Positions 1-9,650 are shown, numbered from the stretch's first letter. The stretch: 64,000 bases of DNA from Alphaproteobacteria bacterium (GCA_024278855.1 JAJRSJ010000029.1:1-64000), one strand, 5' to 3'. Notes: generated by a model not told the origin, from the sequence alone. Made by a program: numbers and translations.

Positions 1-205
1 CACCGTCGCCCGTTAGACGGCGGTCGGATATGGCCAGGATTTTTTGCTTGGCCGCTTCGCTGAGGCTCGACGCGCAAACATCAAAGCGCAGATGTACGGC
101 GGTGTTGGTTTTGTTGACATGCTGACCGCCTGGCCCCTGGGCGCGCACGGCGCTCAAGTCTATCTCGGATAGAGGAATATATGTGTGGTCATTTATCTTG
201 AGCAT
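1..205 (-). CDS. arfB: ArfB-type peptidyl-tRNA hydrolase, 3' part missing at window edge
   Basis: This is the N-terminal ~68 codons of a small class-I release-factor-like protein that rescues stalled ribosomes by hydrolysing peptidyl-tRNA. The GGQ catalytic motif is visible in the context QGPGGQHVNKTNTAVHLRF, which is the ArfB/YaeJ signature; full-length release factors carry long N-terminal domains before it, and here it falls near residue 26. The ATG at 205 overlaps the end of the upstream M16 peptidase gene by 17 nt, so the two are probably translationally coupled. The gene runs off the left edge of the window, so the C-terminal basic tail that enters the mRNA channel is not visible. Confidence 0.88.
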   Translation of the reverse strand, partial: MLKINDHTYIPLSEIDLSAVRAQGPGGQHVNKTNTAVHLRFDVCASSLSEAAKQKILAISDRRLTGDG

Positions 206-3041
206 CAATGTTCAACATAACCGGATCACCCAATCCCAAATCTTTCAGCCGGTCGCCTTGGGTTTTGCCGTCCCCGACAATGAAATAATACATAGTGTCC
301 GGCCGCAAATACGTGTCCGCTACCCGCTTAAACTCGGCCAAATCCATAGCTTTGACCATTTCGGCGTTTTTGCTCATGTAATCATCAGCCCAGCTATAAG
401 CCACAATCCCGTCGAGCATGCCTAGTTTGGAGCTTAGGGTTTCGGTCCGCAAAGCTTGGCCTTTGATCAGCGCACTTTTCATGGTGGTTAAATCATCTTC
501 GGTAAAGTCCGGGCCGTAATTGGCCAAAATATCCCGGATGAGCTGCGTCGCTTCCAAAGTGACATTGGCCCGCACACTAGAGCGCACCGTAAATATGCCC
601 CGGTCTTTGATGACGTTAAACCCGGATCTGATGCCGTAAGTATAGCCCTTATTGACCCGAAGCTCGGTCATAAGTTTTGAAGTATAGATATTGCCCAGCA
701 AATAATTCATGGCATTGGCTTTAGGGTAATCCGTGTCCAAAGCTGTAAGTGTTGGATAGCCAAACCGCAGCACGGATTGTTTGGCACCCGGCACGTCATA
801 AAAATATAGTTTGGCCGCTGCGGGGGTTTTGGCCTGTGGCAGGTTTACCGGCGGCGGTGTCTTTGTCGTCCATGCGACCTCTAACCCTTGCAATGCCGCC
901 GCAACCTGAGCTTTGCTGATATTGCCTGCCACCCGAAAACTGGCCCCGCCCGGCGCGTAGTTTTCGCTATGCAACGCTATCAAATCGGCAATGGTCACGG
1001 TTTTTAACTTATCCTTGGGGCCGGACGATGTGTAATGAAACATGTGGGTATCCGGATAAAGGATTTGCGGCCACAAACGGGTTGAAATAGAACTGGGATT
1101 GCCTGCGTTCGTGGTGATGGTGTCCCCCGCCTCGCTGACGAGAAGCGCGAATTCTTCTTCGTCCCAACGCGGGTTTAACAACATGTCCGTGACCAGAGCG
1201 ATGGTCGCGTCGAAATTACGGGCCAATGTATTGCCGCGGATCACCGTGGCGGTTTGACCAGAGCCAACGGAAACACTCGCCCCTAGCGCACTGAGCGCAT
1301 CTTCAAATTCTGCCGTGCTTAGGGATGTCGTGCCCTTTTCCAACATGTTGGCGGTCAGCGCGGCCACGGCGGGTTTATCCACACTGCCCCGCGCCCGGCC
1401 CGCGTCCAGATAAAGCGAGAAATACACCAAAGGCGTTTCGTCGTTCTCGATGCCGATGAGCTTAAGTCCGTTCTCAAATTCACCTTTCCAGATATCCGGT
1501 GAGGGCAAGCTGTAGGCCGCGCCAAATGCGGGCTCTATTGTGCGGTCAAAGTTGGACGCTGTGCGCGACCAATCGCGGGTGTCCGTCTCGTCTGCAACAT
1601 CTTTTTCCGCCCCTTGTACAATGTTTTCCTCAACAATATTGGCCAGTTTTGCACCCTCTAAAGCAAGTTCCGGCTTACCTTTGGGTACGATGGAGGTTAA
1701 AATACGCGGCTTGTCCTTGATATAAGTTTCGTAAACCCGCATCACATCGGCTGTAGTTACGGCTTGGATGTTTTTTATGTCCTGATTGATAAACCCGGCG
1801 TCGCCCGTGAACATATTATAGCCGCCGAGTTGAATGGCTTTGTTCAGCGCCCCTTGCAGATTGGCGTAAAACGCAACTTCTTGGGCGGTTTTGATCATAT
1901 CAAGATCGGCTTGGGAAATACCGTTTTGCTCAAAGCGGGCGAAAGCTTTTGAGACACCGCCTGTCAGTCCGTCAATATCCGCGCCCTCTTTGGCGTCCAC
2001 AAGTATGTAAAACTCGCCCGCCATTTCGGAATTGTTGATAAACATACTAACGGATGTGGTCAGCTTATCCTCGTCGATCAACACTTCATTAAAAGGTGCG
2101 CGTTTGCCGTGGCCTAAATAGGTCGAAAGCATATCCAGCGCATAAGCGTCTTTGTGGTATTGGGGCACGGTCGGCCACACCATGCCGTACTCTGCCACGG
2201 TGGCAAAATTGTCTTCGTAATACAGAGATTTGGTCTCCGCTATGCCCGAAGCCCTTGGCGTGATGGGGGTTATATCGGGGCCACGCGGTATCTCACCGAA
2301 ATATTTTTCGATCCAGGCTTTGGCCTGAGCCACATCAAAATCCCCAGTCAATGTCACGGTGACATTATTGGGTACATACCATTTATTGTAAAAGTTTTTG
2401 ACATCTTCAAGCTTGGCCGCATCCAAATCTTCCAATGAGCCAATGACCTGCCAGTTATAGGGGTGGTCGTCTGCGTAAAGTGCTTTGCCGACCATATACC
2501 AACGGTGGCCGTAAGGGCGGTTATCAACTCGGAGGCGTTTTTCGTTTTTAACCACCTGTTTTTCCTTGTCGAGAACCGTGGTGGTCACGGTGTTGATAAA
2601 ATAGCCGATTTTATCAGCTTCGGCCCAGATGATTTTCTCCAACGCGTCCTTGGGAACGGCCTGAAAATATTGGGTCATATCTTTGGTGGTAAATCCGTTG
2701 GTGCCCTGGCCGCCAATGCGGGTGTTCATAGTGTCCAGACCGCCAAAGCCGAGATTTTCCGAATCCAGAAACAAGAGATGCTCAAACAAATGCGCAAACC
2801 CGGTACGCCCCGGCAATTCGCGGCTTGATCCCACATGCACAGCCAGATTTATGGCCACGATTGGGTCAGACCGGTCCACGTGCAAAACCACGTCCAAGCC
2901 GTTGGCCAAAGTATATTTTTCAAATTGGACTTCAGTGAGTTGCTGTTTAAGTACATTTGCATCCTGCGGCTCATAGCGACACGCAGTCAATAGCAAAACG
3001 GCAACAAATACGCCCAATAATGTTTTCAATAAACTTTTCAT
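189..3041 (-). CDS. M16 (insulinase/pitrilysin) family zinc peptidase, lipoprotein, two-domain
   Basis: A 950-residue double-domain M16 metallopeptidase, probably anchored to a membrane facing the periplasm. It starts MKSLLKTLL at 3041, behind an AAGGGGAAG ribosome binding site; a TTG at 3062 is in frame but poorly placed. A lipobox (LLTAC, Cys21) follows the signal helix. The inverted zinc motif HxxEH is HLFEH at residues 84-88, with the downstream glutamate in VVKNEKR. The second half (after about residue 500) is the usual catalytically dead M16 repeat (ENGLKLIGIENDETPLVYF onward). Such paired proteins degrade peptides in the cell envelope. The partial arfB gene overlaps its 3' end. Confidence 0.9.
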   Translation of the reverse strand: MKSLLKTLLGVFVAVLLLTACRYEPQDANVLKQQLTEVQFEKYTLANGLDVVLHVDRSDPIVAINLAVHVGSSRELPGRTGFAHLFEHLLFLDSENLGFGGLDTMNTRIGGQGTNGFTTKDMTQYFQAVPKDALEKIIWAEADKIGYFINTVTTTVLDKEKQVVKNEKRLRVDNRPYGHRWYMVGKALYADDHPYNWQVIGSLEDLDAAKLEDVKNFYNKWYVPNNVTVTLTGDFDVAQAKAWIEKYFGEIPRGPDITPITPRASGIAETKSLYYEDNFATVAEYGMVWPTVPQYHKDAYALDMLSTYLGHGKRAPFNEVLIDEDKLTTSVSMFINNSEMAGEFYILVDAKEGADIDGLTGGVSKAFARFEQNGISQADLDMIKTAQEVAFYANLQGALNKAIQLGGYNMFTGDAGFINQDIKNIQAVTTADVMRVYETYIKDKPRILTSIVPKGKPELALEGAKLANIVEENIVQGAEKDVADETDTRDWSRTASNFDRTIEPAFGAAYSLPSPDIWKGEFENGLKLIGIENDETPLVYFSLYLDAGRARGSVDKPAVAALTANMLEKGTTSLSTAEFEDALSALGASVSVGSGQTATVIRGNTLARNFDATIALVTDMLLNPRWDEEEFALLVSEAGDTITTNAGNPSSISTRLWPQILYPDTHMFHYTSSGPKDKLKTVTIADLIALHSENYAPGGASFRVAGNISKAQVAAALQGLEVAWTTKTPPPVNLPQAKTPAAAKLYFYDVPGAKQSVLRFGYPTLTALDTDYPKANAMNYLLGNIYTSKLMTELRVNKGYTYGIRSGFNVIKDRGIFTVRSSVRANVTLEATQLIRDILANYGPDFTEDDLTTMKSALIKGQALRTETLSSKLGMLDGIVAYSWADDYMSKNAEMVKAMDLAEFKRVADTYLRPDTMYYFIVGDGKTQGDRLKDLGLGDPVMLNIDAQDK

Positions 3042-3206
3042 CCGACTTCCCCTTAATGGCAATTATCGAATAACAGTAAATACGATTACACCGCTTAAAG
3101 CAAGCTAGGATTTTTCGACTTTTTGAAATATACCAAAACACAGTGTGATGACTTTGCCTGACAGGTGTCGACAATTTAATTTGACCTTATGGGTTAGCAC
3201 ACTAAA

Positions 3207-3914
3207 GTGCACGGTAGGGGGAGATATGCAAGTCAAACCATTTTTTTAGGCGCAATTCTATTCGGCGTAAGTATCATGCTCGGCGCATGTGCAACAATGG
3301 AGCGCGGCAGCAGGGACACATTTATTGTCTACACATCCCCAATCGCTGCCAGCGTAACCACGGACATTCCAATCGCAAACTCTTCTGGCGAAAATCCTGC
3401 AAGCAAGGACCAAAAAGACAGCTATTTCGGGTGCGCCCCGACACCCTGCGCAATCAATATGCCGAGGAAATACGGGTTTTCAGTCCTGATTACCAAAGAC
3501 GGCTACCGACCCCAATCTTATAACGTTGAAAGTTTGCGCTACAAAGAACTGGTCAAACGCAACGCAAATGCGGTTGTGGGTACAACCATTAGCGCTGGTG
3601 CCATTACAGGTGCTGGCATTGTTACTCTCGATGCTATTTTGGTAGGGGCTGTTGGCGGCTCTACTGGTGTCGCGGCCTCGGTAATTGCTGCGACAGCACT
3701 ACCTGTTGCCGCTGTAGGCGGACTGGCCCTAGCCGTAGATGCCGATTCGGGGGCCAATCGCGACTTCCACCCTAACCCCATGTCAATTAAGCTTGTTAAG
3801 CAAGTATCACTGGAAGAAATAGACGCCGCTACAGAGTTCATTGATAATTTTGATGCCAAGAGGCGCGCACAAACGCCGTACCAGTTCTCAAAACGAAAAA
3901 GATCACAGCCATGA
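3207..3914 (+). CDS. Lipoprotein 1 of 3, PEGA-like, unknown function
   Basis: First of three adjacent paralogues. It shows a hydrophobic signal ending in a lipobox (LGAC), then a ~100-residue part with the pattern TSPIAASVTTD ... GCAPTPCAINM ... VLITKDGY, which looks like a divergent PEGA-type surface beta domain, then a long Ala/Gly/Val hydrophobic stretch (about residues 118-175) and a charged tail. The start is uncertain. The in-frame GTG at 3207 has no good ribosome binding site, whereas an ATG at 3226 has AGGGGGAG just upstream but is out of frame by one base at a T7 run (3241-3247). With one more T it would read MQVKPFFLGAILFGVSIMLG, an excellent lipoprotein signal. Its stop overlaps the next gene's start (ATGA). 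Confidence 0.7.
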   Translation: MHGRGRYASQTIFLGAILFGVSIMLGACATMERGSRDTFIVYTSPIAASVTTDIPIANSSGENPASKDQKDSYFGCAPTPCAINMPRKYGFSVLITKDGYRPQSYNVESLRYKELVKRNANAVVGTTISAGAITGAGIVTLDAILVGAVGGSTGVAASVIAATALPVAAVGGLALAVDADSGANRDFHPNPMSIKLVKQVSLEEIDAATEFIDNFDAKRRAQTPYQFSKRKRSQP

Positions 3915-4666
3915 TAAAATATTACGCCCTCATATTAGCTGCAGGCTTACAACTTACGGCCTGTGCAACTGCAACCCGTGGAACCACGACCCTACTGGTT
4001 GTCAATACCACGCCAACAGGCGCCAATGTCACCACCAACATTGAAACAAAGCAAAGCCGAAAACTTAGAATGTCCAAACGAAAAAAAGCTATGGAGAACG
4101 GCACAGGTGATAGTCTTAAGTTTGAGTATCTTAGCTGTGACCCGACCCCATGCGGTATTGAAGTGTCGCGAAAAGCCAGATTTGAAATACTTGTCAGCAA
4201 AGACGGGCATGTGCCGCAATTGTTTTTCATCGATAGAATTCACCGTAAAGACGTCGCCAAACAGAACTCCAGTAAAGCTGTCGTGGCAACAGGCGCTGCC
4301 GCCGGCGCCGGCGCTGCCGCTGCAGCCGCAACAGGCGCAACAATCTTGGGGGCCTCTGCTGCAGGATTCTTCGCAGTACTTGCCGCCTTTCCAGTACTCG
4401 CCGCAGGCGGGACATCAATCGCGGTTGACGCCGCTTCGGGCGCAAATTTCGACCTGACGCCCAACCCGGTTACAGCTAATTTGCAAACCACTGCGCAAAG
4501 CCCGGACACACAAGCGGATGTAGACTTTATCATGAGCGAATTTTACAAAAGGCGGCAAGACAGATCGTTTGGGATTAAACAGGAACGTCAGAAAATAAAG
4601 AAAATAAAAATGTGTAATGTGACACAATTGAAAAGAGTTCCTTGTGATGAGCTTAGGAAGGAATAA
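3911..4666 (+). CDS. Lipoprotein 2 of 3, PEGA-like, unknown function
   Basis: Paralogue of the preceding gene and translationally coupled to it by an ATGA overlap. Signal MIKYYALILAAGLQLTAC with lipobox LTAC, followed by ATATRGTTTLLVVNTTPTG, the same N-terminal block as the third copy ([16 protein letters not shown]). The core repeats the family pattern (CDPTPCGIEVSRKARFEILVSKDGH). A strongly Ala-rich hydrophobic segment lies at about residues 120-170, and the SGANFDLTPNP motif near the C-terminus is shared by all three paralogues. The function is unknown. The hydrophobic segment suggests membrane insertion or oligomerisation beyond the lipid anchor. Confidence 0.75.
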   Translation: MIKYYALILAAGLQLTACATATRGTTTLLVVNTTPTGANVTTNIETKQSRKLRMSKRKKAMENGTGDSLKFEYLSCDPTPCGIEVSRKARFEILVSKDGHVPQLFFIDRIHRKDVAKQNSSKAVVATGAAAGAGAAAAAATGATILGASAAGFFAVLAAFPVLAAGGTSIAVDAASGANFDLTPNPVTANLQTTAQSPDTQADVDFIMSEFYKRRQDRSFGIKQERQKIKKIKMCNVTQLKRVPCDELRKE

Positions 4667-4670
4667 CCAA

Positions 4671-5378
4671 TTGACCATGGGTTCTTTTTTTCCGTCTATA
4701 TTATTGGCCTCATGCCTGTTGCCAGTGTTGGGCGGTTGCGCCACAGCGACGCGCGGCTCTAAGACTTATTTTGTTGTGGAAACACTGCCTATCGGCGCAA
4801 AGGTATATACAGATAAACAGAAAATATTTGACCAAAAGAAGGCATCTGGAAGCACATCAGAATTTTACGGCTGCGCAGCCACGCCTTGCGAAATCACCAT
4901 GTCCAGGCGCTCACAATTCAACGTCATGGTGACCAAAGAGGGTTATGCGCCCTTCTTTTATGTCGTCCAAAAAAGACCCCATAAAGAGCTTAAGAAAGAC
5001 AAAGAAGACCGGGAAGCATTTCGCCTGGATACAAATGGCGATATTATACCCAGTGATGAACTGTCGGCGAATGCGGGGATCTTACCAACGGACAACCCGC
5101 CCCTCAGCGCAGCTGCGGGAACAGCGGTGGGGGCATGGTATGCGGGTGAAAGTATGGTGTTCATGGCCACAGCTAGTACGGTGACGGCCGCAACCGTAGT
5201 CATGGTCGCAAGCCCGATACTCATTACAGGCTACGGCCTTGACCTCACCTCCGGTGCCCTGATTGATCTCACCCCCAATCCCATGGTCGTAAAACTTGCG
5301 CCCGAAGAGAGTGCGGACGAGACACAAAGGTTAAAATCAGCCTTTATGGCATCGCGCGATAAAAAGGCGGGGCGTTAA
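4671..5378 (+). CDS. Lipoprotein 3 of 3, PEGA-like, unknown function
   Basis: Third paralogue. The likely start is TTG at 4671 (or ATG at 4677), because AGGAAGGA at 4655-4662 is spaced correctly for it; earlier GTG/ATG codons at 4644/4647 lie upstream of that site. The signal helix ends in a GGC lipobox-like site, followed by [21 protein letters not shown]. The family core ([26 protein letters not shown]) is present, with an insertion of about 30 residues ([17 protein letters not shown]) before the hydrophobic segment, then [11 protein letters not shown]. The 3' end overlaps the convergent pyrG stop by 4 nt, so the three-gene lipoprotein operon ends here. Confidence 0.75.
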   Translation: MTMGSFFPSILLASCLLPVLGGCATATRGSKTYFVVETLPIGAKVYTDKQKIFDQKKASGSTSEFYGCAATPCEITMSRRSQFNVMVTKEGYAPFFYVVQKRPHKELKKDKEDREAFRLDTNGDIIPSDELSANAGILPTDNPPLSAAAGTAVGAWYAGESMVFMATASTVTAATVVMVASPILITGYGLDLTSGALIDLTPNPMVVKLAPEESADETQRLKSAFMASRDKKAGR

Positions 5379-7015
5379 ACCAACCTGCTTTGCTTGAGTG
5401 CCGCCTCTATAAATCCGGCGAACAACGGGTGCGGGGCGAATGGTCTGGATTTTAGCTCCGGGTGGTATTGTACGCCGATGAACCAGGGATGGCTTGGGAT
5501 TTCCACAATTTCTGGCAGGACACCATCAGGCGACATGCCGGAAAACTTGACGCCGACTGCTTCCAGTCTTGCCATATAGGCGTTGTTAACCTCATAGCGG
5601 TGGCGGTGGCGTTCCTCGATTGTACGCTTAGTGTACATTTTTGCAACCAAAGAACCTTTTTCCAACACGGCCGGATATGCACCGAGGCGCATTGTTCCGC
5701 CCATGTCGGAGCTTTCGTCGCGCAGATGTTTTTCGTTGCCTTGCACCCATTCGGTCATCAAACCAACAATCGGTTCATCGGTGGGGCCGAACTCTGTGGA
5801 ACTAGCCGCCTTAATGCCCGCCAAATTACGGGCCGCTTCGATCACCGCCATTTGCATACCAAAACATATACCGAAATACGGCACCCCGTTTTCGCGGGCA
5901 TATTTGGCGGCGGCGATTTTGCCTTCCGCGCCTCGTTCCCCAAATCCGCCCGGCACCAATATACCGTCAATTCCGGCAAGCACATCATCTCCGCTTTTAG
6001 AAAACTCTTCCGCTTCGATCCATTTGATATTGACCTTGACCTTATTGGCGATACCGCCGTGTACCAAAGCTTCGGTGATGGATTTATAAGCGTCCGGCAG
6101 CACGGTATATTTGCCGATCACGGCAATATTTACCTCGCCGTCCGGATTGTGTAAGGTCTCGGATATTTTGCGCCAGCGCCGCAGGTTAACTCGTTTTCGC
6201 GATGTCATACCGAAATGCCGCAAGACCTCGCTGTCCAGCCCTTCTTTGTGATAGGCCAAAGGCACATCATAAATAGAGCGAGCGTCAAGACCTTGGATCA
6301 CCGCGCTTTCGCGCACATTACAAAACAGAGCGATTTTGCGAATATCACTTTTGGAGATTTCGCGGTCAGCCCGACAAAGCAAAATGTCCGGTTGGATACC
6401 AATGGAGCGCAACTCTTTTACGCTGTGTTGGGTCGGCTTGGTTTTCACTTCCCCGGCTGTCGCAATATAGGGCAGTAAAGTCACATGCATAAACAACACC
6501 CGCTCCCGGCCTAATTCTTGGCCAAGTTGGCGCAGGGCTTCGAAAAACGGCAAGCCTTCAATATCCCCGACCGTGCCGCCGACCTCGCACAAAACGAAAT
6601 CCACATCGCCTGCATCCGACAAAACGAAGTCTTTCAGCTCATTGGTGACATGGGGGATAACTTGTACGGTCGCACCAAGATAATCGCCGCGCCGTTCTTT
6701 CTCGATAATATTGGGATAGACGCGGCCCGTGGTGATATTGTCATTTTGGTGGGCGGAGACACCGGTAAAGCGTTCATAATGGCCCAGATCCAGATCGGTT
6801 TCGGCCCCGTCGTCCGTAACATAACACTCGCCGTGCTGATAGGGCGACATCGTGCCCGGATCCACATTAAGATAAGGGTCTAGCTTGCGAAGGCGCACCT
6901 TATAACCGCGAGCTTGTAACAGCGCCCCCAATGAAGCGGACGCCAAGCCTTTACCCAGGCTAGAGACCACGCCGCCGGTGATAAATATATATCTTGGTTT
7001 ATTTCGCTTCGACAT
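5375..7015 (-). CDS. pyrG: CTP synthase
   Basis: Full-length (546 aa) CTP synthase, which makes CTP from UTP, ATP and glutamine in the cytoplasm. The synthetase domain begins [16 protein letters not shown] with the family's SLGKGL nucleotide-binding loop. The C-terminal class-I glutamine amidotransferase domain has the nucleophile in [10 protein letters not shown] and the His-Glu pair in [11 protein letters not shown]. It follows secG by 51 nt on the same strand; secG-pyrG adjacency is common in alphaproteobacteria. Confidence 0.97.
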   Translation of the reverse strand: MSKRNKPRYIFITGGVVSSLGKGLASASLGALLQARGYKVRLRKLDPYLNVDPGTMSPYQHGECYVTDDGAETDLDLGHYERFTGVSAHQNDNITTGRVYPNIIEKERRGDYLGATVQVIPHVTNELKDFVLSDAGDVDFVLCEVGGTVGDIEGLPFFEALRQLGQELGRERVLFMHVTLLPYIATAGEVKTKPTQHSVKELRSIGIQPDILLCRADREISKSDIRKIALFCNVRESAVIQGLDARSIYDVPLAYHKEGLDSEVLRHFGMTSRKRVNLRRWRKISETLHNPDGEVNIAVIGKYTVLPDAYKSITEALVHGGIANKVKVNIKWIEAEEFSKSGDDVLAGIDGILVPGGFGERGAEGKIAAAKYARENGVPYFGICFGMQMAVIEAARNLAGIKAASSTEFGPTDEPIVGLMTEWVQGNEKHLRDESSDMGGTMRLGAYPAVLEKGSLVAKMYTKRTIEERHRHRYEVNNAYMARLEAVGVKFSGMSPDGVLPEIVEIPSHPWFIGVQYHPELKSRPFAPHPLFAGFIEAALKQSRLV

Positions 7016-7066
7016 AGCCCGTATCCTAATATCGGAATAACGGGCAAACGCAGATTTGGTTTTCCG

Positions 7067-7489
7067 TTAGTCCTGAGGTTTTTCTTCTGGTTTTTCTTCA
7101 GGGTTTGCATTTGATTCTGTGTTTTGAGAATCTCCTGCCAACGGGGTCGTATCTTTGTCCGAAACCACGGGCGCGTTCAAGTCATTATTTTGGGTTTTTT
7201 CAGATGCACCCAATTCAGCCGGCGCATTCGTGGTACCAAATTCTTCTTTGTCTTTGTTTTGAACATTAAAAGAAATGGAGATGAGCAGGCTGACCAGCAA
7301 AAAAGCGGCCCCGAAAAACGCCGTCATTTTTTGCACCATATCCGCCGTACCGCGACCGGACATCAAACCCCCGCCGCCGCCGCCGCTACCCCCAATGCCA
7401 AGCGCTCCACCCTCGGAACGCTGAATTAGAATCAGCCCGATTAGGATGACGCTGATAATCAGCAAAATAACAAGTAATACATTGGCCAT
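7067..7489 (-). CDS. secG: Preprotein translocase subunit SecG
   Basis: Small inner-membrane Sec translocon subunit that stimulates protein export with SecYE. Two membrane helices are visible: NVLLVILLIISVILIGLIL near the N-terminus and FFGAAFLLVSLLISISF around residues 60-78. Between them lies the SecG hallmark QRSEGGALGIGGSGGGGG. The acidic, low-complexity C-terminal tail (ending NPEEKPEEKPQD) is typical of longer alphaproteobacterial SecG. The ATG at 7489 is preferred over the upstream TTG codons, which would add a non-conserved leader. Confidence 0.93.
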   Translation of the reverse strand: MANVLLVILLIISVILIGLILIQRSEGGALGIGGSGGGGGGLMSGRGTADMVQKMTAFFGAAFLLVSLLISISFNVQNKDKEEFGTTNAPAELGASEKTQNNDLNAPVVSDKDTTPLAGDSQNTESNANPEEKPEEKPQD

Positions 7490-7600
7490 AAGTGTTCTCA
7501 ACAATCTGTATATTCGGCCATATGGCCACTAGCCCGCGTCTTTACAAGACCCAATGGCAGATTACTAGCCAAATGTTGAAGCGCTAACACAGAAAGTCAC

Positions 7601-8515
7601 TTGCCCCAAATAGGAGAAATACGTTTTGATGGCCCGGTTTTTGCTTACCTTGCTCCTATGTTATCAAATAATACCACCGCCAATGACCACAGGTCGGCCA
7701 ATGACAACAATCCAGATGGGTTGGCCAAGCCGGTTGTGGGCAAAACGCGCGCGCCAAACTTACCGTCCAAACAATATGCGGGCGGCTTGATTGCCGTATC
7801 AGGGTTTTCGCCTGTCAAACCCAAAATCCATATTACGCGTTCACAAATAGCCCAAGCTGCACATGTTACAATGCAGGGGGAAAGTGGGCAGGGGGAAAGT
7901 GGAGAAAAATTAGTACCGGGCGGGTCTTTGAGTGAGAAAAACCCACGCCGCAAAATCAAAAAAACCGGGCGCGGGCCGGTATATTTTATGTTTCTGCTTT
8001 GGCTTTTTGTCTTGGTGGCTATAGCGATTAATGTGCTTAACCGTTCTGATAACGTCTATTCAGCTCTGCCATTGACCATAACCGCCGCTAGCATAGGGGT
8101 TTTCTCGCTCATTTTATCCGGGTTCGCCAAAAACCGACGGGCGAAAATCATTAATAGCCTCGGTATTGCTACCGCTAGCCTGTGTTTTGCCGTCTTGCTG
8201 TGGATTTATTTACAAACCAGTGGCCGAACTATCACGCCCGAGTTTTTAGTGATGAGCTTGTCAGCGGCAAGCCTAGTGATCGCACGCATATGGCAATCTC
8301 CGTATTTGCTTAATCTGTCGATTTTGCTGGGTCTGGGGTGGTGCATTTATGGGTTTATGTCTTATCAGGCGGCTGAACTGGCTTGGGCATTCCCCGTGCT
8401 TGGGGCGGTGCAAATGTATATTGCCCTTGAATTTCGCATTACGCGCACCGTCTTGTTGAGCATAATCAGCGGTTTTATCTGGCTCGGGATAAACCTGCCG
8501 CTGCTGAACCTGTAG
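7601..8515 (+). CDS. Seven-helix integral membrane protein, unknown
   Basis: No family recognised. The first ~120 residues are soluble, polar and low in complexity, with a short internal repeat (QGESGQGESGE) and a basic patch (NPRRKIKKTGRG) just before the membrane part. Seven hydrophobic segments follow, starting with YFMFLLWLFVLVAIAINVL. The basic patch before the first helix suggests the N-terminal region is cytoplasmic. The start is uncertain: TTG at 7601 gives the full frame, and an ATG at residue 20 (7658) is an alternative; neither has a strong ribosome binding site. It is followed on the same strand by a GYF_2-type gene after 91 nt. Confidence 0.6.
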   Translation: MPQIGEIRFDGPVFAYLAPMLSNNTTANDHRSANDNNPDGLAKPVVGKTRAPNLPSKQYAGGLIAVSGFSPVKPKIHITRSQIAQAAHVTMQGESGQGESGEKLVPGGSLSEKNPRRKIKKTGRGPVYFMFLLWLFVLVAIAINVLNRSDNVYSALPLTITAASIGVFSLILSGFAKNRRAKIINSLGIATASLCFAVLLWIYLQTSGRTITPEFLVMSLSAASLVIARIWQSPYLLNLSILLGLGWCIYGFMSYQAAELAWAFPVLGAVQMYIALEFRITRTVLLSIISGFIWLGINLPLLNL

Positions 8516-8606
8516 CGAATTTTCACCCCAATAGATTTTACTTGCTTAGAATCAACAAAACGGCAACCATAAGGGCTAATTGTAACCTTATGACACAGGC
8601 CAATCC

Positions 8607-9347
8607 ATGCACTGGTATGTTTATGCCCAAAATCAGGCCTACGGCCCCTATTCGGATGCGCAAATGCAGGCATTCGTTGTGGAAGGCCGTGTCAATGCAG
8701 CAAGCCTGATTGCGAATACCCCAGAGAGTGGTTATTTTGCAGCCTCCGAATATGAAGCTTACGGCCTATGGTCGGGAACAGTAAGTCCGCAAATTGCCGT
8801 CAATGGGGCGCACCAATACGCCCCAATCCAACAAGCGGCACCTCAACCCGTCATGCAGCCAGTAATCCAACCTGTTATACACCCCCCCGAACAGGCATCC
8901 GAACAGGCAAGCGAACAGGTAAATACCCAAGCCCATCCCAATCCTGTAGCCAATCTAGCAACCTATCCGGCCCCCTACCAGACATCAGGCGGACACGTGC
9001 ATACGCCCGAACCAATACATGAACCAACGCCCAAACCAACCAATGCCTCTACAGTAGGCGAAAAATCCACGGTCTATTTGGTCATGGCGGAAATCCACTC
9101 AAACGGCGAGATTGCGTTTTTGAAAGCCTTGCAAAATTTCGCCAACCCCCAACGCATCGGTGATGCGGTGTGGTTGGTGCGCTCATCACATAGCGCCGAA
9201 CAATTGCGCAATACATTAAGCCAAACCTTAAACCAGCAAGACAGATTGTTTATCATGGTCAGCGACATTGCCAAACCGGCATGGTTCAACATAGGTGCCG
9301 ATCTTGATCACCGCATCCGCGAGTTATGGGACGAAGACGGAATTTAG
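8607..9347 (+). CDS. GYF_2 (DUF4339)-type N-terminal domain protein with Pro/Gln-rich linker
   Basis: A 246-residue soluble protein in three parts. Residues 1-55 match the GYF_2/DUF4339 pattern (HWYVYAQNQAYGPYSDAQM), a small module thought to bind proline-rich peptides. Residues about 65-145 are a Pro/Gln/Ala-rich linker with repeats (VMQPVIQPVIHPPEQASEQ). Residues about 150-240 form a compact alpha/beta domain (STVYLVMAEIHSNGE ... DAVWLVRSSHSAEQLRNTL ... DRLFIMVSDIAK) resembling small ferredoxin-like or Cas2-like folds; I do not recognise a named family. It has no signal or membrane segment. It ends just before a strong bidirectional terminator shared with the convergent cold-shock gene. Confidence 0.65.
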   Translation: MHWYVYAQNQAYGPYSDAQMQAFVVEGRVNAASLIANTPESGYFAASEYEAYGLWSGTVSPQIAVNGAHQYAPIQQAAPQPVMQPVIQPVIHPPEQASEQASEQVNTQAHPNPVANLATYPAPYQTSGGHVHTPEPIHEPTPKPTNASTVGEKSTVYLVMAEIHSNGEIAFLKALQNFANPQRIGDAVWLVRSSHSAEQLRNTLSQTLNQQDRLFIMVSDIAKPAWFNIGADLDHRIRELWDEDGI

Positions 9348-9363
9348 CGTATTACCCATAGAA

Positions 9364-9389
9364 AAAGGCGGTACCTAAGCACCGCCTTT
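9364..9389. terminator. Bidirectional intrinsic terminator
   Basis: Perfect 9-bp arms AAAGGCGGT (9364-9372) and ACCGCCTTT (9381-9389) with an 8-nt loop, placed between the convergent GYF_2-type gene and the cold-shock gene. A-rich and T-rich flanks allow it to serve both strands. Confidence 0.8.
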
Positions 9390-9443
9390 CATTTGTATCG
9401 GACATTTTGGCATCGGACTTTACGGCCCGATTAAAACCATAAT

Positions 9444-9650
9444 TTACTCAACAATCGTCAATTCGCCAGCAGCTTGTTTGCCGCGGTTTTCTACGATTTC
9501 GTAGCTGACTTTTTGGTCTTCTTGAAGACCGGAAAGGCCTGCGGCCTCAACAGCGCTTACGTGTACAAATACGTCTTTGCCGCCATCATCAGGCTCGATA
9601 AATCCGTAACCTTTAGTTCCGTTAAACCATTTAACTGTTCCAGTTGCCAT
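9444..9650 (-). CDS. Cold-shock domain protein (CspA family)
   Basis: A 68-residue single cold-shock domain, an OB-fold RNA/ssDNA chaperone. RNP1 is KGYGFIEP and RNP2 is VFVHVS, with the usual start [18 protein letters not shown]. Its length is standard. The gene has a long untranslated upstream region (about 245 bp to the next gene), as expected for csp genes whose leader RNA controls translation. It shares the terminator at 9364-9389. Confidence 0.96.
   Translation of the reverse strand: MATGTVKWFNGTKGYGFIEPDDGGKDVFVHVSAVEAAGLSGLQEDQKVSYEIVENRGKQAAGELTIVE

Noticed and set aside
2971-3174. 67-codon minus-strand frame upstream of the M16 gene
   Set aside because: It overlaps the M16 signal-peptide coding sequence in another frame, with no ribosome site or homology.
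5462-6154. 230-codon plus-strand frame inside pyrG
   Set aside because: Shadow of the CTP synthase gene on the other strand.
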